Assembly: GCA_020723285.1 (NCBI GenBank)
Contig: DYJE01000006.1
Coordinates: 1 to 64,000 of the forward strand
Source: Desulforapulum autotrophicum
GTDB lineage: Bacteria; Desulfobacterota; Desulfobacteria; Desulfobacterales; Desulfolunaceae
Direction of reading: 5' to 3'
DNA length: 64,000 nucleotides
Part shown: in pieces, positions 9,401 to 18,229 of the stretch
Numbering within the stretch: the first letter of the stretch is position 1
How the letters are laid out: every line of letters starts with the position of its first letter
Notes under the pieces: model-generated
Database searches by the model: none
The model's input: the letters and a program-made list of their open reading frames with translations, nothing else
What the model was told of the DNA's origin: nothing
Program-made: the position numbers and the translations under genes

Positions 9401-11304
9401 GTGTCCTTCATTGACTCGCGTCCGATACTGAGATGGAGCTTCTTTTTCAAGCGGTCTGGAATCATACCATATACAGCCAGCCGGATGCGGTCATGGGTGA
9501 ATTCAAAATCCCAGGCCATGGCATGGCGGATGAATAACCGGTCCAGTGCCGGTCTCAAACTTAATAGTGCCGAGTCACGGTCTTCTCCGCAGAGAGACGA
9601 TAGACTGTCCAGATTGAACCGGTTCCCCAGACATGAGGCCGTAAAAAGGAGATCCAGTGTCTTTTCGGGGAGTTTATCCATGGAGTCCTGAAGAAACTGC
9701 CCCCGGTCATCCACAGGACCTGCGGGGGGCTGGGCTTCCAGATTCCAGATCCACTTTCCCGCGTCAATGTCGAAGTTCAGACGCTTTCCGTCGTATAAGT
9801 TCTGGATCAGCCGCTTGACCAGAAATGGATTACCCTGTGTTTTCCAGTAAATCAGTGAGGACAGTTCTTCACGACTGTTCTTTGTGTTTTTGAACGTGTC
9901 GCCAATCAGTTCATCCACGGCCGTCTGATCGATGGAGGAAAGGATCATCGATACGACACGCCTGCCCTGAAACCGGATGCTTTCAGCGTTCAAATCCTCT
10001 CGGTTGTTCCGGGTATTGTCCCCAAGCCTGAAAGACCCAATAAACAGAATTTTTCCGTGGATGTCTTCTGACAGAAACCATTGAATAAAATCGAGGCTCG
10101 CCGAATCCGCCCATTGAAGATCATCGAGGAACAAAACCACCGGATGGTCATCATCCGGAAGGCTTCTGATAAAATTCGAATACACGTCCCTGAATCTGTT
10201 CCGTGCCTCGACCGGCGGGAGAGGCGGAACATCTTTCCATTGCCCGGTCACATGCTCCAGATCGGGGATGTCGTCGGTCAAGATCTTTCCGCTGGGTGTC
10301 AGGGCACGAACAAGTTTTTGTCTCCAGATGGCCAGGCGATGGGGTTTTTCCGTGAGGATCTGCCGGACCATGTCTCTCAAGCAGGCTTTCAGACCACTGT
10401 AGGGAATCCGTTTGCCAATGGGGTCGTATTTCCCGTAAGCGAAATATCCTCCTCTTTCCCGCACTCGAAGTCCGAATTCATGCACAAGGCTTGTTTTACC
10501 TGTCCCCGGCTCGCCTGAGACCATAAGACACCCCGGCCCTCCTTTAAGCAATCGATCATAAACCATCCTCAGCGTCTCCCTTTCCTTATCCCTCCCGTAC
10601 AGTTTTGAAGGAAACCTGAGTTTATCCGGAACATCATCCGCACCCAGCGCAAAGCTCTCCACATCACCGTGTTTTTCATAATCCCCGATGCAGCGATTCA
10701 AATCCCGCATCATCGATTTCATGCCCTGATACCTATCCTCGGGATTTTTGGCCATCAACTTGAATACCAGCCTTGAAACCATATACGGTGTGTTCCTGGC
10801 CGTAAGGGTCAGACAGACTGGCTGCCTGGCCATATGGCCATGGATCAGTTCAAGAGGGTCATCACTGTCGAACGGAGGGCGGCCCGAAATGATCTCATAG
10901 AAAATTGCACCCAGGGAATAGAACAGTGACCGGGTATCCCCATCACAAAACATCCGGCCGCACTGTTCTGGGGCAAGATACGGAAGAACGTCACGAACGG
11001 CATGAGCGTCCATGAGCATCGGATCATCATGCCGCCCCATCCGGTTCTCCAGGGCGGTCAGCACCACACGGCAGCCCTGTGCTTGCGGCCTCACAATAAT
11101 ATCTGACGGAATCAAGATGTTCATGACCCTGCCGGAGAACTGAAGGGTATCAAGCTCCGCGGCTATGGCCGAACAGAGGTCCAGTTTCTCCAGCAGGCCG
11201 GGTCGCATCCGGGCACACCAGACATACAGGGGGAAGGGGCATCCGTCTTTCGGAATCAAGACTTGATTTGATTGCAATCTGTTTTGATCCCAGAGGTGCG
11301 GCAT
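6436..11304 (-). CDS. Pseudokinase-AAA-TPR-GAF histidine kinase
   Basis: A 1622-residue cytoplasmic sensor. Residues ~30-210 match the C-lobe of a serine/threonine kinase (YLAPEQCGR, FYSLGAIFYEIISGRPPF), but the glycine-rich loop and the HRD catalytic loop are not recognisable, so it is probably a pseudokinase. Next comes a MalT-like AAA ATPase (Walker A GEPGTGKT at 264-271; Walker B VVLFLDDLQWAD at ~389-400), a long helical TPR-like region, a GAF domain (~1200-1340), and a HisKA_3 transmitter with His1422 in ELHDGIGH, Asn1530 and the DDGRGF ATP-lid motif. The start is supported by AGGAG about ten bases upstream, so the missing N-lobe is not a truncation artefact. HisKA_3 kinases pair with NarL-type regulators; one follows immediately. 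Confidence 0.85.
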   Translation of the reverse strand: MPHLWDQNRLQSNQVLIPKDGCPFPLYVWCARMRPGLLEKLDLCSAIAAELDTLQFSGRVMNILIPSDIIVRPQAQGCRVVLTALENRMGRHDDPMLMDAHAVRDVLPYLAPEQCGRMFCDGDTRSLFYSLGAIFYEIISGRPPFDSDDPLELIHGHMARQPVCLTLTARNTPYMVSRLVFKLMAKNPEDRYQGMKSMMRDLNRCIGDYEKHGDVESFALGADDVPDKLRFPSKLYGRDKERETLRMVYDRLLKGGPGCLMVSGEPGTGKTSLVHEFGLRVRERGGYFAYGKYDPIGKRIPYSGLKACLRDMVRQILTEKPHRLAIWRQKLVRALTPSGKILTDDIPDLEHVTGQWKDVPPLPPVEARNRFRDVYSNFIRSLPDDDHPVVLFLDDLQWADSASLDFIQWFLSEDIHGKILFIGSFRLGDNTRNNREDLNAESIRFQGRRVVSMILSSIDQTAVDELIGDTFKNTKNSREELSSLIYWKTQGNPFLVKRLIQNLYDGKRLNFDIDAGKWIWNLEAQPPAGPVDDRGQFLQDSMDKLPEKTLDLLFTASCLGNRFNLDSLSSLCGEDRDSALLSLRPALDRLFIRHAMAWDFEFTHDRIRLAVYGMIPDRLKKKLHLSIGRESMKDTGSVKNDESFFYTVNQMNLGSDLLVCPCEKLELAKLNLSAAVRARKSTALDAVCRYSRAALGLLPADRWESTYPTVFQLFMVLAECEYLTGHIAEAERIFDDELSKAKWRLDKARVINLRIVLYTAGGRIGDAVQYGIIGLRLFGETMPQHPGKARVAMEYARTWIALRMRSMNSLSLLPELTDLEKKETMNLFINMGTPAYYLGPEYFVTVVVRAVRFCLKHGMSPAFPMGLISFGLVTCFGFGLYRSGFMFAETGLKLLESMDDTTFKARAYFVFGFFIVGWREHAAKSVQAMRLARHYGMETGALIYSGHSINAVFMTRLIAGEKLDDITPEFKDSYGLMKRLNDPFITGNYLDNLRMIRILKDGVENISRKDEERRENEIRQLKNPLALFMFLNIRLRCDYYFGNFRRCMEISEKIKAIGHIPVGTLYLVEYCFYDSLTLAACATTGEKSLKRKNVRSLKRNAARLKKWANLCPGNFEHKFLLVSAEIRRLGGQAEQAMNLYGRAADAAEKNGYIQNVGLAHKLAADCLLERDRTVYARPHLEEAVAKWSYWGADAVVKHLQAIYADLLARDGSHSTFSLIRLVDQRSVEQALRALATEINLKTLLRKILQITMENAGATRGMYLSVLPEGLFIEAESRAGSPEFILSEAPIPVDRREDLLSEAIYYTLRTGRPVILKDAAEDGDYAASAYVSSTRLKSVLVLPVFRQADMTAVLYLENRMTSGVFTEQRLRTLRLIAAQSAISVENARLYAEVIGKEERLRALSAELMFAEEQTRRKIAVELHDGIGHALTTMRMTLSMAQESGNPEEIQKDFRDVFEILDRCAQDIQSLTFDLSPPVLYDFGLMAALEWLSNKTRVKHGLTVEIRGCPHIVVAESMRVTVFQIVRELVFNCVKHAQASKVLVDVVHSEKKLTVTVVDDGRGFRTPLKEEPGKNRAFGLFSSRERVRYMAGEFQIESEPGKGTKIVFSLPEDTGQQPINGVSF

Positions 11305-11354
11305 AGAGTATGGCTCCTGATAATCACGGGAAAACCAGTGGTTTGTGGAGACTC

Positions 11355-11394
11355 AAAAAAAAAGGAGGTCAAGCCTTTCGGCCAAACCTCCCCC
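11355..11394 (-). terminator. Intrinsic terminator of the nuo operon
   Basis: On the minus strand a GGGAGGTTTGGCC / GGCTTGACCTCC stem with a GAAA loop is followed by nine T residues. It sits about 25 bases beyond the nuoN stop and before the start of the kinase gene's upstream region. Confidence 0.85.
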
Positions 11395-11416
11395 ATGATT
11401 CAAGCGAAAAAAACGT

Positions 11417-12853
11417 TTAAAGGATGGTACCTGCCGCCATTTTAGCGAAATCCATAAAGACCTGAGGGAATATTCCCATGCCAAGGATGGTTGCGATGAA
11501 AAAAACGCCCAGCGCATATGCGGCGGCATTCAAAGGAATAACCGAAGCTTCATCTTCGCTGGTAAGGAAGGCTGCCCGGACCATGCGAAGATAATAATAG
11601 GCTGAAATACCCGCGTTGATCACGGTGATAATGACCAGGGCATAAAGAGATTTCTGGATGGCCGATGTAAAAATAAAGAATTTGCCCATGAACCCCACTG
11701 TAGGGGGAAGCCCGGCCATGCCGAAGGCTCCGAGGACAAGGGTAAGAGCAAGAAGGGGGGAGTTCTTGTAAAGGCCTTTGAGATCGCTCAGTGTCACGTT
11801 GTCGCCGTTTTTCGACACATGATAAATCACATAAAAGCAGGCGAGATTCATGATCAGATAACCCGCGATGTAATACACGGCTGACGCGTAACCCATGACA
11901 CTGACACAAAGAATCGCAACCATGACATAACCGGCATGGGCGATACTGGAGTAAGCCAGAAGGCGTTTCAGGTCTTCCTGAACCAGAGCTGAAAGATTGC
12001 CGATCACCATGGAAAGTACGGCAAAGGTGGCTAAGATTCCCGTGATCTGGTTCAGTTCAACACCCGCAAAACTCACCAGTCTCAGCAGAAGGGCCACGGC
12101 TCCGACCTTGGGAAGCGTGGCAATAAAACCCGCAGTTTCATTGCTTGCCCCTTCGTAAACGTCCGGAGCCCAGAAATGCATGGGGAACATGGCCAGCTTA
12201 TAGAAAAAGCTGCCCAAAAGAAGAATCAGGGCCACGACCATCAACGGCTGGGTTTTGATCATTTCCGGCAGCACGGGCGCGAGCCTGGCCAGGTAAGTGG
12301 TGTGGGTGTAACCGAAAAGATAGCTCATGCCGTAGAGGGAAATCCCGGTCGCCAGTGCGCCGAACATCACATACTTGATACCCGCTTCCATCTGTTTTCT
12401 GTAACCGCTCTGAAACCTGAAAGGAATAATGACGTAAAGGGAGAAAGATGAAATCTCAAGACTGATGACCATGGTCAGAAGTTCCACGGAACTGACAAGC
12501 AGCACGAGTCCCAGGGTACTCAAGGTCAGAAACATGTAAAATTCCGCCCGGAGTTCTTCGCTGACTCCCTTGAGTCCCTCTCCCAGGAAAATAACGATGA
12601 AAAGACCGAGGCAGAACACGATTTTGAACATCTGGGAAAAGATGTCGATTCGGTAGGCGTCGAAGAACATGAGTTCAGCGGGCTTTCCCATCACAAGCTG
12701 AAACGTGTGAAATGAAATCACCAGCGCAAGAGCCGACAAAGCAAGTGCCGAGCCCTTCAGGGTGGATGCCCGGGGTTTTCCAATGGACAGGAAAAAGAAA
12801 ACCATCGCCATCAACGTCAATGCCAACTCGGGTAAAAATAAAGACATGTTCAT
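11417..12853 (-). CDS. nuoN: Complex I subunit N (antiporter-like)
   Basis: A 478-residue polytopic membrane protein, the last gene of the complex I operon. Family hallmarks are the buried-lysine helix and the FPMHFWAPDVYEGA motif of NuoN, followed by IATLPKVGAVALL. It is one of the antiporter-like channels of the membrane arm that couple quinone reduction to proton (or sodium) translocation. Length and motifs fit intact NuoN. It follows nuoM after about 70 bases and is closed by a strong terminator. Confidence 0.93.
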   Translation of the reverse strand: MNMSLFLPELALTLMAMVFFFLSIGKPRASTLKGSALALSALALVISFHTFQLVMGKPAELMFFDAYRIDIFSQMFKIVFCLGLFIVIFLGEGLKGVSEELRAEFYMFLTLSTLGLVLLVSSVELLTMVISLEISSFSLYVIIPFRFQSGYRKQMEAGIKYVMFGALATGISLYGMSYLFGYTHTTYLARLAPVLPEMIKTQPLMVVALILLLGSFFYKLAMFPMHFWAPDVYEGASNETAGFIATLPKVGAVALLLRLVSFAGVELNQITGILATFAVLSMVIGNLSALVQEDLKRLLAYSSIAHAGYVMVAILCVSVMGYASAVYYIAGYLIMNLACFYVIYHVSKNGDNVTLSDLKGLYKNSPLLALTLVLGAFGMAGLPPTVGFMGKFFIFTSAIQKSLYALVIITVINAGISAYYYLRMVRAAFLTSEDEASVIPLNAAAYALGVFFIATILGMGIFPQVFMDFAKMAAGTIL

Positions 12854-12925
12854 ATTCCTTACATCACTCTTCGTAATAATGGAGAAGAAAGATCAAAAGC
12901 CCATCACGGATATCCGGGGCAGCCT

Positions 12926-14551
12926 TTATCTCATGGCAACCCATTCTCTGATCTGGCGTCCCATATCCATCAAGGCGGCATGATGACCGCTGCCATGCTC
13001 GCCTCCGGGTATGCTCTTCATACCGTCGCCCACCTGATGGAGAAGCTGGGTCACACTGGCATCCATCACATCCATCAGGGGTTTGGGATTCAAACCGATC
13101 CAGAACACGAAACAGACAAGAAAGGTCAGTGTTCCGATTTCCCGCATGTTCAGATCGAACAGCGCATGATGATCGCCGTCACCGTGACCATGATCATCAC
13201 CATGGTCATCATGATGACCGTGACCGTCAGAATCGGCCCAGACCATTTTCTGAACCAGACGAAGCATGTAGGCTGCGGCGAGTATGGCACCGAGAATAGC
13301 AAATCCACCGGCCACCAAATGGGTTTTGAACGTGCCCATAAGAACGAGGAATTCCCCGATGAACCCGTTGGTACCGGGAAAACCGAAGGACGCCAGAGAA
13401 AAGATCACAAGATATGTGACATAAACCGGCATGGCCATTCCAAGCGCCGAGTTCTTGTCGATTTCACGGCTGTGGGTTCTTTCGTAGATGATGCCCACCA
13501 GGATAAACAGTGCACCTGTGGTGACGCCGTGGTTCAGCATCTGCATCATGGCCCCTTTGATGCCGTCGTCGCTCAAAAGAAATATTCCAAGGGTCACGAA
13601 ACCCATGTGCCCCACGCTGGAATAGGCGATGAGTTTTTTGATATCGGACTGCCCAAGCGCCAGATACCCCCCCACTACAATGGAAACCACGGAGAAAAAG
13701 ATCAGGTAGGGCACACAGTAGACCGTGGCCGCGGGTGCCATGGGCAGGCAGAACCGAAGGAAACCATACCCTCCCATTTTCAGAAGGATACTGGCAAGGA
13801 TCACACTGCCCGCCACCGGGGCTTCAACGTGGGCCGCCGGCAACCAGGTGTGAAACGGAAACATGGGAATCTTGATGGCGAAGGCCAGTGTGAACGCCAG
13901 GAAAATCCACATCTGAAAACTGAAACTGTATTCATGGGCCATCAGTTCGGGAATGAAGAAGGTTCCGGTTTTGATGAACAGGGCCACAATAGAGACCAGA
14001 AGGAAGATACTGCCCAGAAGTGTGTAGAGAAAGAACTTGATGGAAGCGTAGTCCTTTCGCTCTCCTCCCCATACGGCGATGAGAAGGTACATGGGTACGA
14101 GCATGGCTTCCCAGAAAATGAAGAAAAGCACGGTGTTGAGACTGACGAACACGCCGATCATGGCTGTTTCCATCAGAAGTGTCACGAGAATAAACTCTTT
14201 GAACCGATCCTTGATGTAAGTCCAGGAGCAGAGCACACAAAGCGGCATCACAAAGGTGGTCAGAAGGACCAGAAGAACACTGATGCCGTCAACGCCCACC
14301 ACATAGTTGAGACTCAGGAAGGGAAACCACTCGGTGACTTCAGCGAATTGATATCTTGAAGTTCCGAAATCCCAGTTCGTGTAAAGGGGAACGGACAAGG
14401 CCGCAGTAACAAGAGTGACTAACAGCCCCCAGGCTTTGATGGCATGGTCCCCTTTCAGGAATAACGTGACGCCGGCCCCCAGGAGAGGCACGATGACCAG
14501 GACCGACAATATGGGATAACTCAGTGTATTATGTATTAAATAATGTTCCAT
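12926..14551 (-). CDS. nuoM: Complex I subunit M with His/Asp-rich loop
   Basis: A 541-residue antiporter-like subunit. The essential Glu in FFIFWEAMLVPMYLL, the lysine in FAIKIPMFPFHTWLPAAH and the LLKMGGYG helix are all present. An unusual hydrophilic stretch very rich in His, Asp and Gly (about 20 residues, encoded near 13165-13235) interrupts the membrane helices in the C-terminal third, and a second His-containing segment lies near the C-terminus. These could bind metal ions, but that is inference. It lies between the NuoL-type subunit and nuoN in the same operon. Confidence 0.93.
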   Translation of the reverse strand: MEHYLIHNTLSYPILSVLVIVPLLGAGVTLFLKGDHAIKAWGLLVTLVTAALSVPLYTNWDFGTSRYQFAEVTEWFPFLSLNYVVGVDGISVLLVLLTTFVMPLCVLCSWTYIKDRFKEFILVTLLMETAMIGVFVSLNTVLFFIFWEAMLVPMYLLIAVWGGERKDYASIKFFLYTLLGSIFLLVSIVALFIKTGTFFIPELMAHEYSFSFQMWIFLAFTLAFAIKIPMFPFHTWLPAAHVEAPVAGSVILASILLKMGGYGFLRFCLPMAPAATVYCVPYLIFFSVVSIVVGGYLALGQSDIKKLIAYSSVGHMGFVTLGIFLLSDDGIKGAMMQMLNHGVTTGALFILVGIIYERTHSREIDKNSALGMAMPVYVTYLVIFSLASFGFPGTNGFIGEFLVLMGTFKTHLVAGGFAILGAILAAAYMLRLVQKMVWADSDGHGHHDDHGDDHGHGDGDHHALFDLNMREIGTLTFLVCFVFWIGLNPKPLMDVMDASVTQLLHQVGDGMKSIPGGEHGSGHHAALMDMGRQIREWVAMR

Positions 14552-14587
14552 ACCTTCCCATTCTTCCTCAGTGATAAACCCGAATAT

Positions 14588-16396
14588 TTAAACCGCAAGC
14601 ACCACGGCAATCAGAACGATGAATAGCAGAGCCACGGCAAATCCGATGTACTGCTGAATCCTGCCTGTTTCAATCTGCCTCAGATGATCACCGCCGTTCA
14701 CCACGGATTGAGCCGAACCGTCAATGACCCAGTCGATGGCCTCCTTGTCAAACCAGGAAAAAAACGTCGCCACAAGCATGGTGGCCCGGATTCCGATACG
14801 GTTCCATACGTTGTCCGCAAACTCGTTCACTGCGTTGAGCGGTTTGGACGCGAACCACATGAATACCCGTGCCCCTTTCCTGTAAAACCAGTCAAGGTCC
14901 AGGCTCATGTAAGGCTTGGGTTTCAGAATCTTGACCATCAGGTAGAAGCCGAAGCCCGTGAAACCCAGAAGCTGCAATGTTTCTGACAGGTGATAGGACG
15001 TGTAGGGATCCCATTCCACAGGTGTCGGCAGCATCTCGTACAGCCAGTTAAAACCGAACAGATGCCCTTTAAAACCCAGGGCGATGCAGAAAAACGCCGC
15101 CATGGCCATTCCGAGGTTCATGTTCCATGGAGCGTCCTTGGCTTCGATGTCGCACTCTTCCGTGGATTTGCCGCCGAACCAGACAAAATAGGGAAGCTTG
15201 ATGCCCACGGAAAGGAAAGTTCCCACGGCCGCAGCAAGAAGCATGATCATGATGCCCACCATGTGATGTTCACCGGCGGCGGCGATGATCATGGATTTGC
15301 TGATGAACCCGCTGGTGAGGGGAAAGCCGGAAATCGATATGCCACCGATCACCGTAAATATGAGGGCCAGCGGCATTTTGGCATAAAGTCCTCCAAGCTC
15401 GTTCAATTTGGACTTCCCGGTCATTTCAAGGACAGCCCCAACCCCCATGAACAGGAGGGCTTTGTAAAGGATGTGGGCGTAGGCATGGGCGCAGGCTCCG
15501 TTGATGGCCATGGCCGTTCCGATGCCCACCCCGCAGACCATGTATCCCACCTGACTGACGATATGGTAGGCCAGAATCCGCCGGGCGTCGTTTTCAATCA
15601 CCGCGTAGGCGACGCCGTAAAGGGTCATCACCGCACCCATGATGGCCAGAATTTCAAAACCCGGAAAGGCTCTTGCAAGAACGTACACAGCTGTCTTCGT
15701 GGTAAAGGCGCACATGAAAACCGCCCCGGTGACCGTGGCTTCGGGATAGGCATCGGGAAGCCAGGCGTGAATGGGCGGAACAGCCGCGTTCAGCATGAAC
15801 CCGATCATGATCAGATAATCGGCCAGAGTTGCGCCTTCAGCGGCGATCTGCTCGAAACGGAGCCCTTCGATGCCGACATTCTTGTATCGGAGGAAGATAC
15901 CGGCGAGAAGAATCAGACCGCCAGCCGTATGAACCAGCAGATACCTGAATCCTGCCTCGATGGATTTCTTTTTCTTTCTGTACCAGACCAGGAACGTGGA
16001 GGCAAAAGCCATCAGTTCCCAGAAGATGAAAAGGGTCAGGTAATCCCCGCAGAGGGTGACCCCCAGGGAGCCGGCTACATAGAGATACGCCGCCATATGC
16101 TGGCCGCTCTCGTTCACATGAAGGCCATAGATGCTTCCGATCAGGGCCATGATGGTGAACACGTTGAGAAAGACAAAGGTCAGCTTGTCCACCCGTCCGA
16201 AAATCAGATCGAAACCCATGTACCGTGTGACACCGAAACTTTCGGGCAGATGGTAGATCTGAATGATCGCCAGAACCGGAATCACCACCAGAACCACTTT
16301 CTGAAGGCTGATGTGAATGCGTTTCAGCAACGGAAGCAACAAGGCACCCAGAATGAACAACGTCGCCGGATGCATAAAAATACTGCTACTTATCAT
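14588..16396 (-). CDS. nuoL: NuoL-type antiporter subunit of complex I
   Basis: A 602-residue polytopic protein of the NuoL/MrpA-D family: LFIFWELMAF carries the conserved Glu, and AAVPPIHAWLPDAYPEATVTGAVF with TTKTAVYVL carries the conserved Lys and His positions. The C-terminal extension ends in a segment IETGRIQQYIGFAVALLF like the end of NuoL, consistent with a lateral helix. Databases often label such genes Na+/H+ antiporter subunit D. I choose the ATG at 16396 because GAGG lies six bases upstream; it overlaps the end of the small membrane gene by 11 bases. Which ion it moves cannot be read from the sequence. Confidence 0.85.
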   Translation of the reverse strand: MISSSIFMHPATLFILGALLLPLLKRIHISLQKVVLVVIPVLAIIQIYHLPESFGVTRYMGFDLIFGRVDKLTFVFLNVFTIMALIGSIYGLHVNESGQHMAAYLYVAGSLGVTLCGDYLTLFIFWELMAFASTFLVWYRKKKKSIEAGFRYLLVHTAGGLILLAGIFLRYKNVGIEGLRFEQIAAEGATLADYLIMIGFMLNAAVPPIHAWLPDAYPEATVTGAVFMCAFTTKTAVYVLARAFPGFEILAIMGAVMTLYGVAYAVIENDARRILAYHIVSQVGYMVCGVGIGTAMAINGACAHAYAHILYKALLFMGVGAVLEMTGKSKLNELGGLYAKMPLALIFTVIGGISISGFPLTSGFISKSMIIAAAGEHHMVGIMIMLLAAAVGTFLSVGIKLPYFVWFGGKSTEECDIEAKDAPWNMNLGMAMAAFFCIALGFKGHLFGFNWLYEMLPTPVEWDPYTSYHLSETLQLLGFTGFGFYLMVKILKPKPYMSLDLDWFYRKGARVFMWFASKPLNAVNEFADNVWNRIGIRATMLVATFFSWFDKEAIDWVIDGSAQSVVNGGDHLRQIETGRIQQYIGFAVALLFIVLIAVVLAV

Positions 16397-16634
16397 AATA
16401 ATCCTCATCCTGCTTCAGCCAGTTGTTGTACAAACCCTTGAAAATGACCACCATGGCGAGACACACCGCTGTTCCGAAAATGGACCAGAAACCGATGATG
16501 GTGTCGCCGAAGAAATGCGGTACATGCCGTTCGGCAAAATAATCGAAAACGATCGCAAACAGAAGATAAGCGAAAAACACATACTTCAAGATATGCGCCC
16601 GGTCCCTGAGATAAGTGATCAGCTTAGCCATCAT
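16386..16634 (-). CDS. Small two-helix membrane protein in complex I operon
   Basis: An 82-residue protein with two predicted membrane helices (about residues 15-34 and 43-66) separated by a short loop RHVPHFFGD and ending in an acidic tail. Its start overlaps the stop of the upstream antiporter-like gene (ATGA) and its end overlaps the start of the next, so it is translationally locked into the operon. I do not recognise it as any canonical Nuo or Mrp subunit. It could be an accessory membrane subunit that joins the two NuoL/MrpD-like modules, but that is inference from position and topology. Confidence 0.75.
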   Translation of the reverse strand: MMAKLITYLRDRAHILKYVFFAYLLFAIVFDYFAERHVPHFFGDTIIGFWSIFGTAVCLAMVVIFKGLYNNWLKQDEDYYDK

Positions 16635-18163
16635 AACCCCGCTATTCCTTTAATGATATGTCCAAAAAAACCTGTATCGGCAGAAGCGACGACCTTGATG
16701 AAGAAATCGGGATAAAAACCGAAGATCACAGAGAATATGGCTGTAATGGTCAACGGAACCACCATGAACATGATCAGGGGGTTTTTCTCAAGGTTCGACG
16801 TAGCTCCCTCATCCTCGGGAAGCGGTTTTCCGAAAAACGCCTGAATGACGATGGGAACGAAGTACCCGGCGTTCAGAAGACTGCTCACCAGAAGAACGGT
16901 CAGAATGATCCAGTTGTGAAGATCCATACTTCCAAGCGCCAGATACCATTTGGACACGAAGCCGCAGACCGGAGGAACACCGATCATGCTGAGGGCCGCA
17001 ATGGAGAACGCAACCATGGTAAAGGGCATTCGGTACCCGAGACCGCCCATTTCCTTGATGTCTTTCTTACCCGATGCCACAAAAATGCAACCGGCGCAGA
17101 AGAACAGCGTGATTTTGGAGAAGGCGTGGTTTGAAATATGAATCAGCCCACCGGTGACGCTGTTGGGCGTCAGCATGGCCACGCCGAGAAGAACATAGGA
17201 AAGCTGACTGACCGTGGAATACGCAAGCCGTGCCTTCAGATTGGTTTTGGTCAGGGCAATGATGGACGCCGCCAGAATGGTGAACGAGACGAAGTATGCG
17301 GTGAACATGCCGAGGCCCGTGTCATGGAGAAGCCGGGTTCCGAAAACCGACAGCATGACCCGGGATGTGGAGAACACACCGACTTTCACCACCACCACCG
17401 CGTGGAGAAGCGCACTGACCGGTGTGGGAGCCACCATGGCCGACGGCAGCCAGTTGTGAAGGGGCATGATCCCGGATTTGGCAAACCCGAACAGGAACAT
17501 CAGGTACGTCACGGTCACCAGGGTTCTGTTGGCACCTTCGGGCAGAATGCCATTCACGATACCTGAAGCGTCGAAGTCCAGGGTGTGGCACTGGATGTAA
17601 AGAAGAACCATACCGGTAAGAAGGAACGCCTTGGACGTGAAGAAAAGGTAAACGATGTATTTTTTTCCACCTTCGTACCCTTCCTCGTCCTGATGATGCA
17701 TGACCAGAGGATAGGTGGCGATGGAGACGATTTCATAAAAAAGATACAGGGTGAACAGGTTCCCGGCAAATGCGGCACCCATGGCTCCACCCACGGAGAT
17801 GGCGTAACAGACATAAAACCGTGTCTGGGCGTGTTCGTTCAGTCCACGCATGTACCCCACGCAATAAAATGCCGCCAGGATCCACAGAAACGACGAGGTG
17901 CCGGCAAACAGAAGCCCCATGCCGTCCAGCCTGAATTTGACGCTGACACCGGGAAACAGGGTGAAAAAGGTGTGTTCCAGTGACGCTCCGGCAAGGACCT
18001 GGGGCAGAAGATTCATCACGGACATGAACGTCAGAACGGCCCCGATCACGGACCAGGATTCACGCAGATTGGGTTTCTTCGCCGAAGTCATCAGCAGAAT
18101 AGACGTGATCATGGGAATGGCCGTCGTCACAAAAATCAAGCTGGGTGTGTTTGCAATATCCAT
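16631..18163 (-). CDS. MrpD/NuoL-like antiporter subunit
   Basis: A 510-residue polytopic protein with the conserved Glu in LFYEIVSIATYPLV and the KSGIMPLHNWLPSAM and LHAVVVVKVGVF motifs of the proton-conducting antiporter family. It is the third of four antiporter-like subunits in the operon (with NuoL-type, NuoM and NuoN), one more than in the standard bacterial complex. It is closer in character to MrpD than to NuoL because it lacks the long C-terminal extension. It starts 66 bases after nuoK and overlaps the small membrane gene. Confidence 0.85.
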   Translation of the reverse strand: MDIANTPSLIFVTTAIPMITSILLMTSAKKPNLRESWSVIGAVLTFMSVMNLLPQVLAGASLEHTFFTLFPGVSVKFRLDGMGLLFAGTSSFLWILAAFYCVGYMRGLNEHAQTRFYVCYAISVGGAMGAAFAGNLFTLYLFYEIVSIATYPLVMHHQDEEGYEGGKKYIVYLFFTSKAFLLTGMVLLYIQCHTLDFDASGIVNGILPEGANRTLVTVTYLMFLFGFAKSGIMPLHNWLPSAMVAPTPVSALLHAVVVVKVGVFSTSRVMLSVFGTRLLHDTGLGMFTAYFVSFTILAASIIALTKTNLKARLAYSTVSQLSYVLLGVAMLTPNSVTGGLIHISNHAFSKITLFFCAGCIFVASGKKDIKEMGGLGYRMPFTMVAFSIAALSMIGVPPVCGFVSKWYLALGSMDLHNWIILTVLLVSSLLNAGYFVPIVIQAFFGKPLPEDEGATSNLEKNPLIMFMVVPLTITAIFSVIFGFYPDFFIKVVASADTGFFGHIIKGIAGL

Positions 18164-18229
18164 AAACTATTAAACCTTCTCAATAAATACCCTAAAGAAC
18201 GTAAACAGGATACACTTCCATTCGTAACC

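Noticed and set aside
12980-14359. Long plus-strand frames opposite nuoM and the NuoL-type gene (for example 14990-16441)
   Set aside because: They are antisense shadows of membrane-protein genes with biased codon use; no domain, no start signal.
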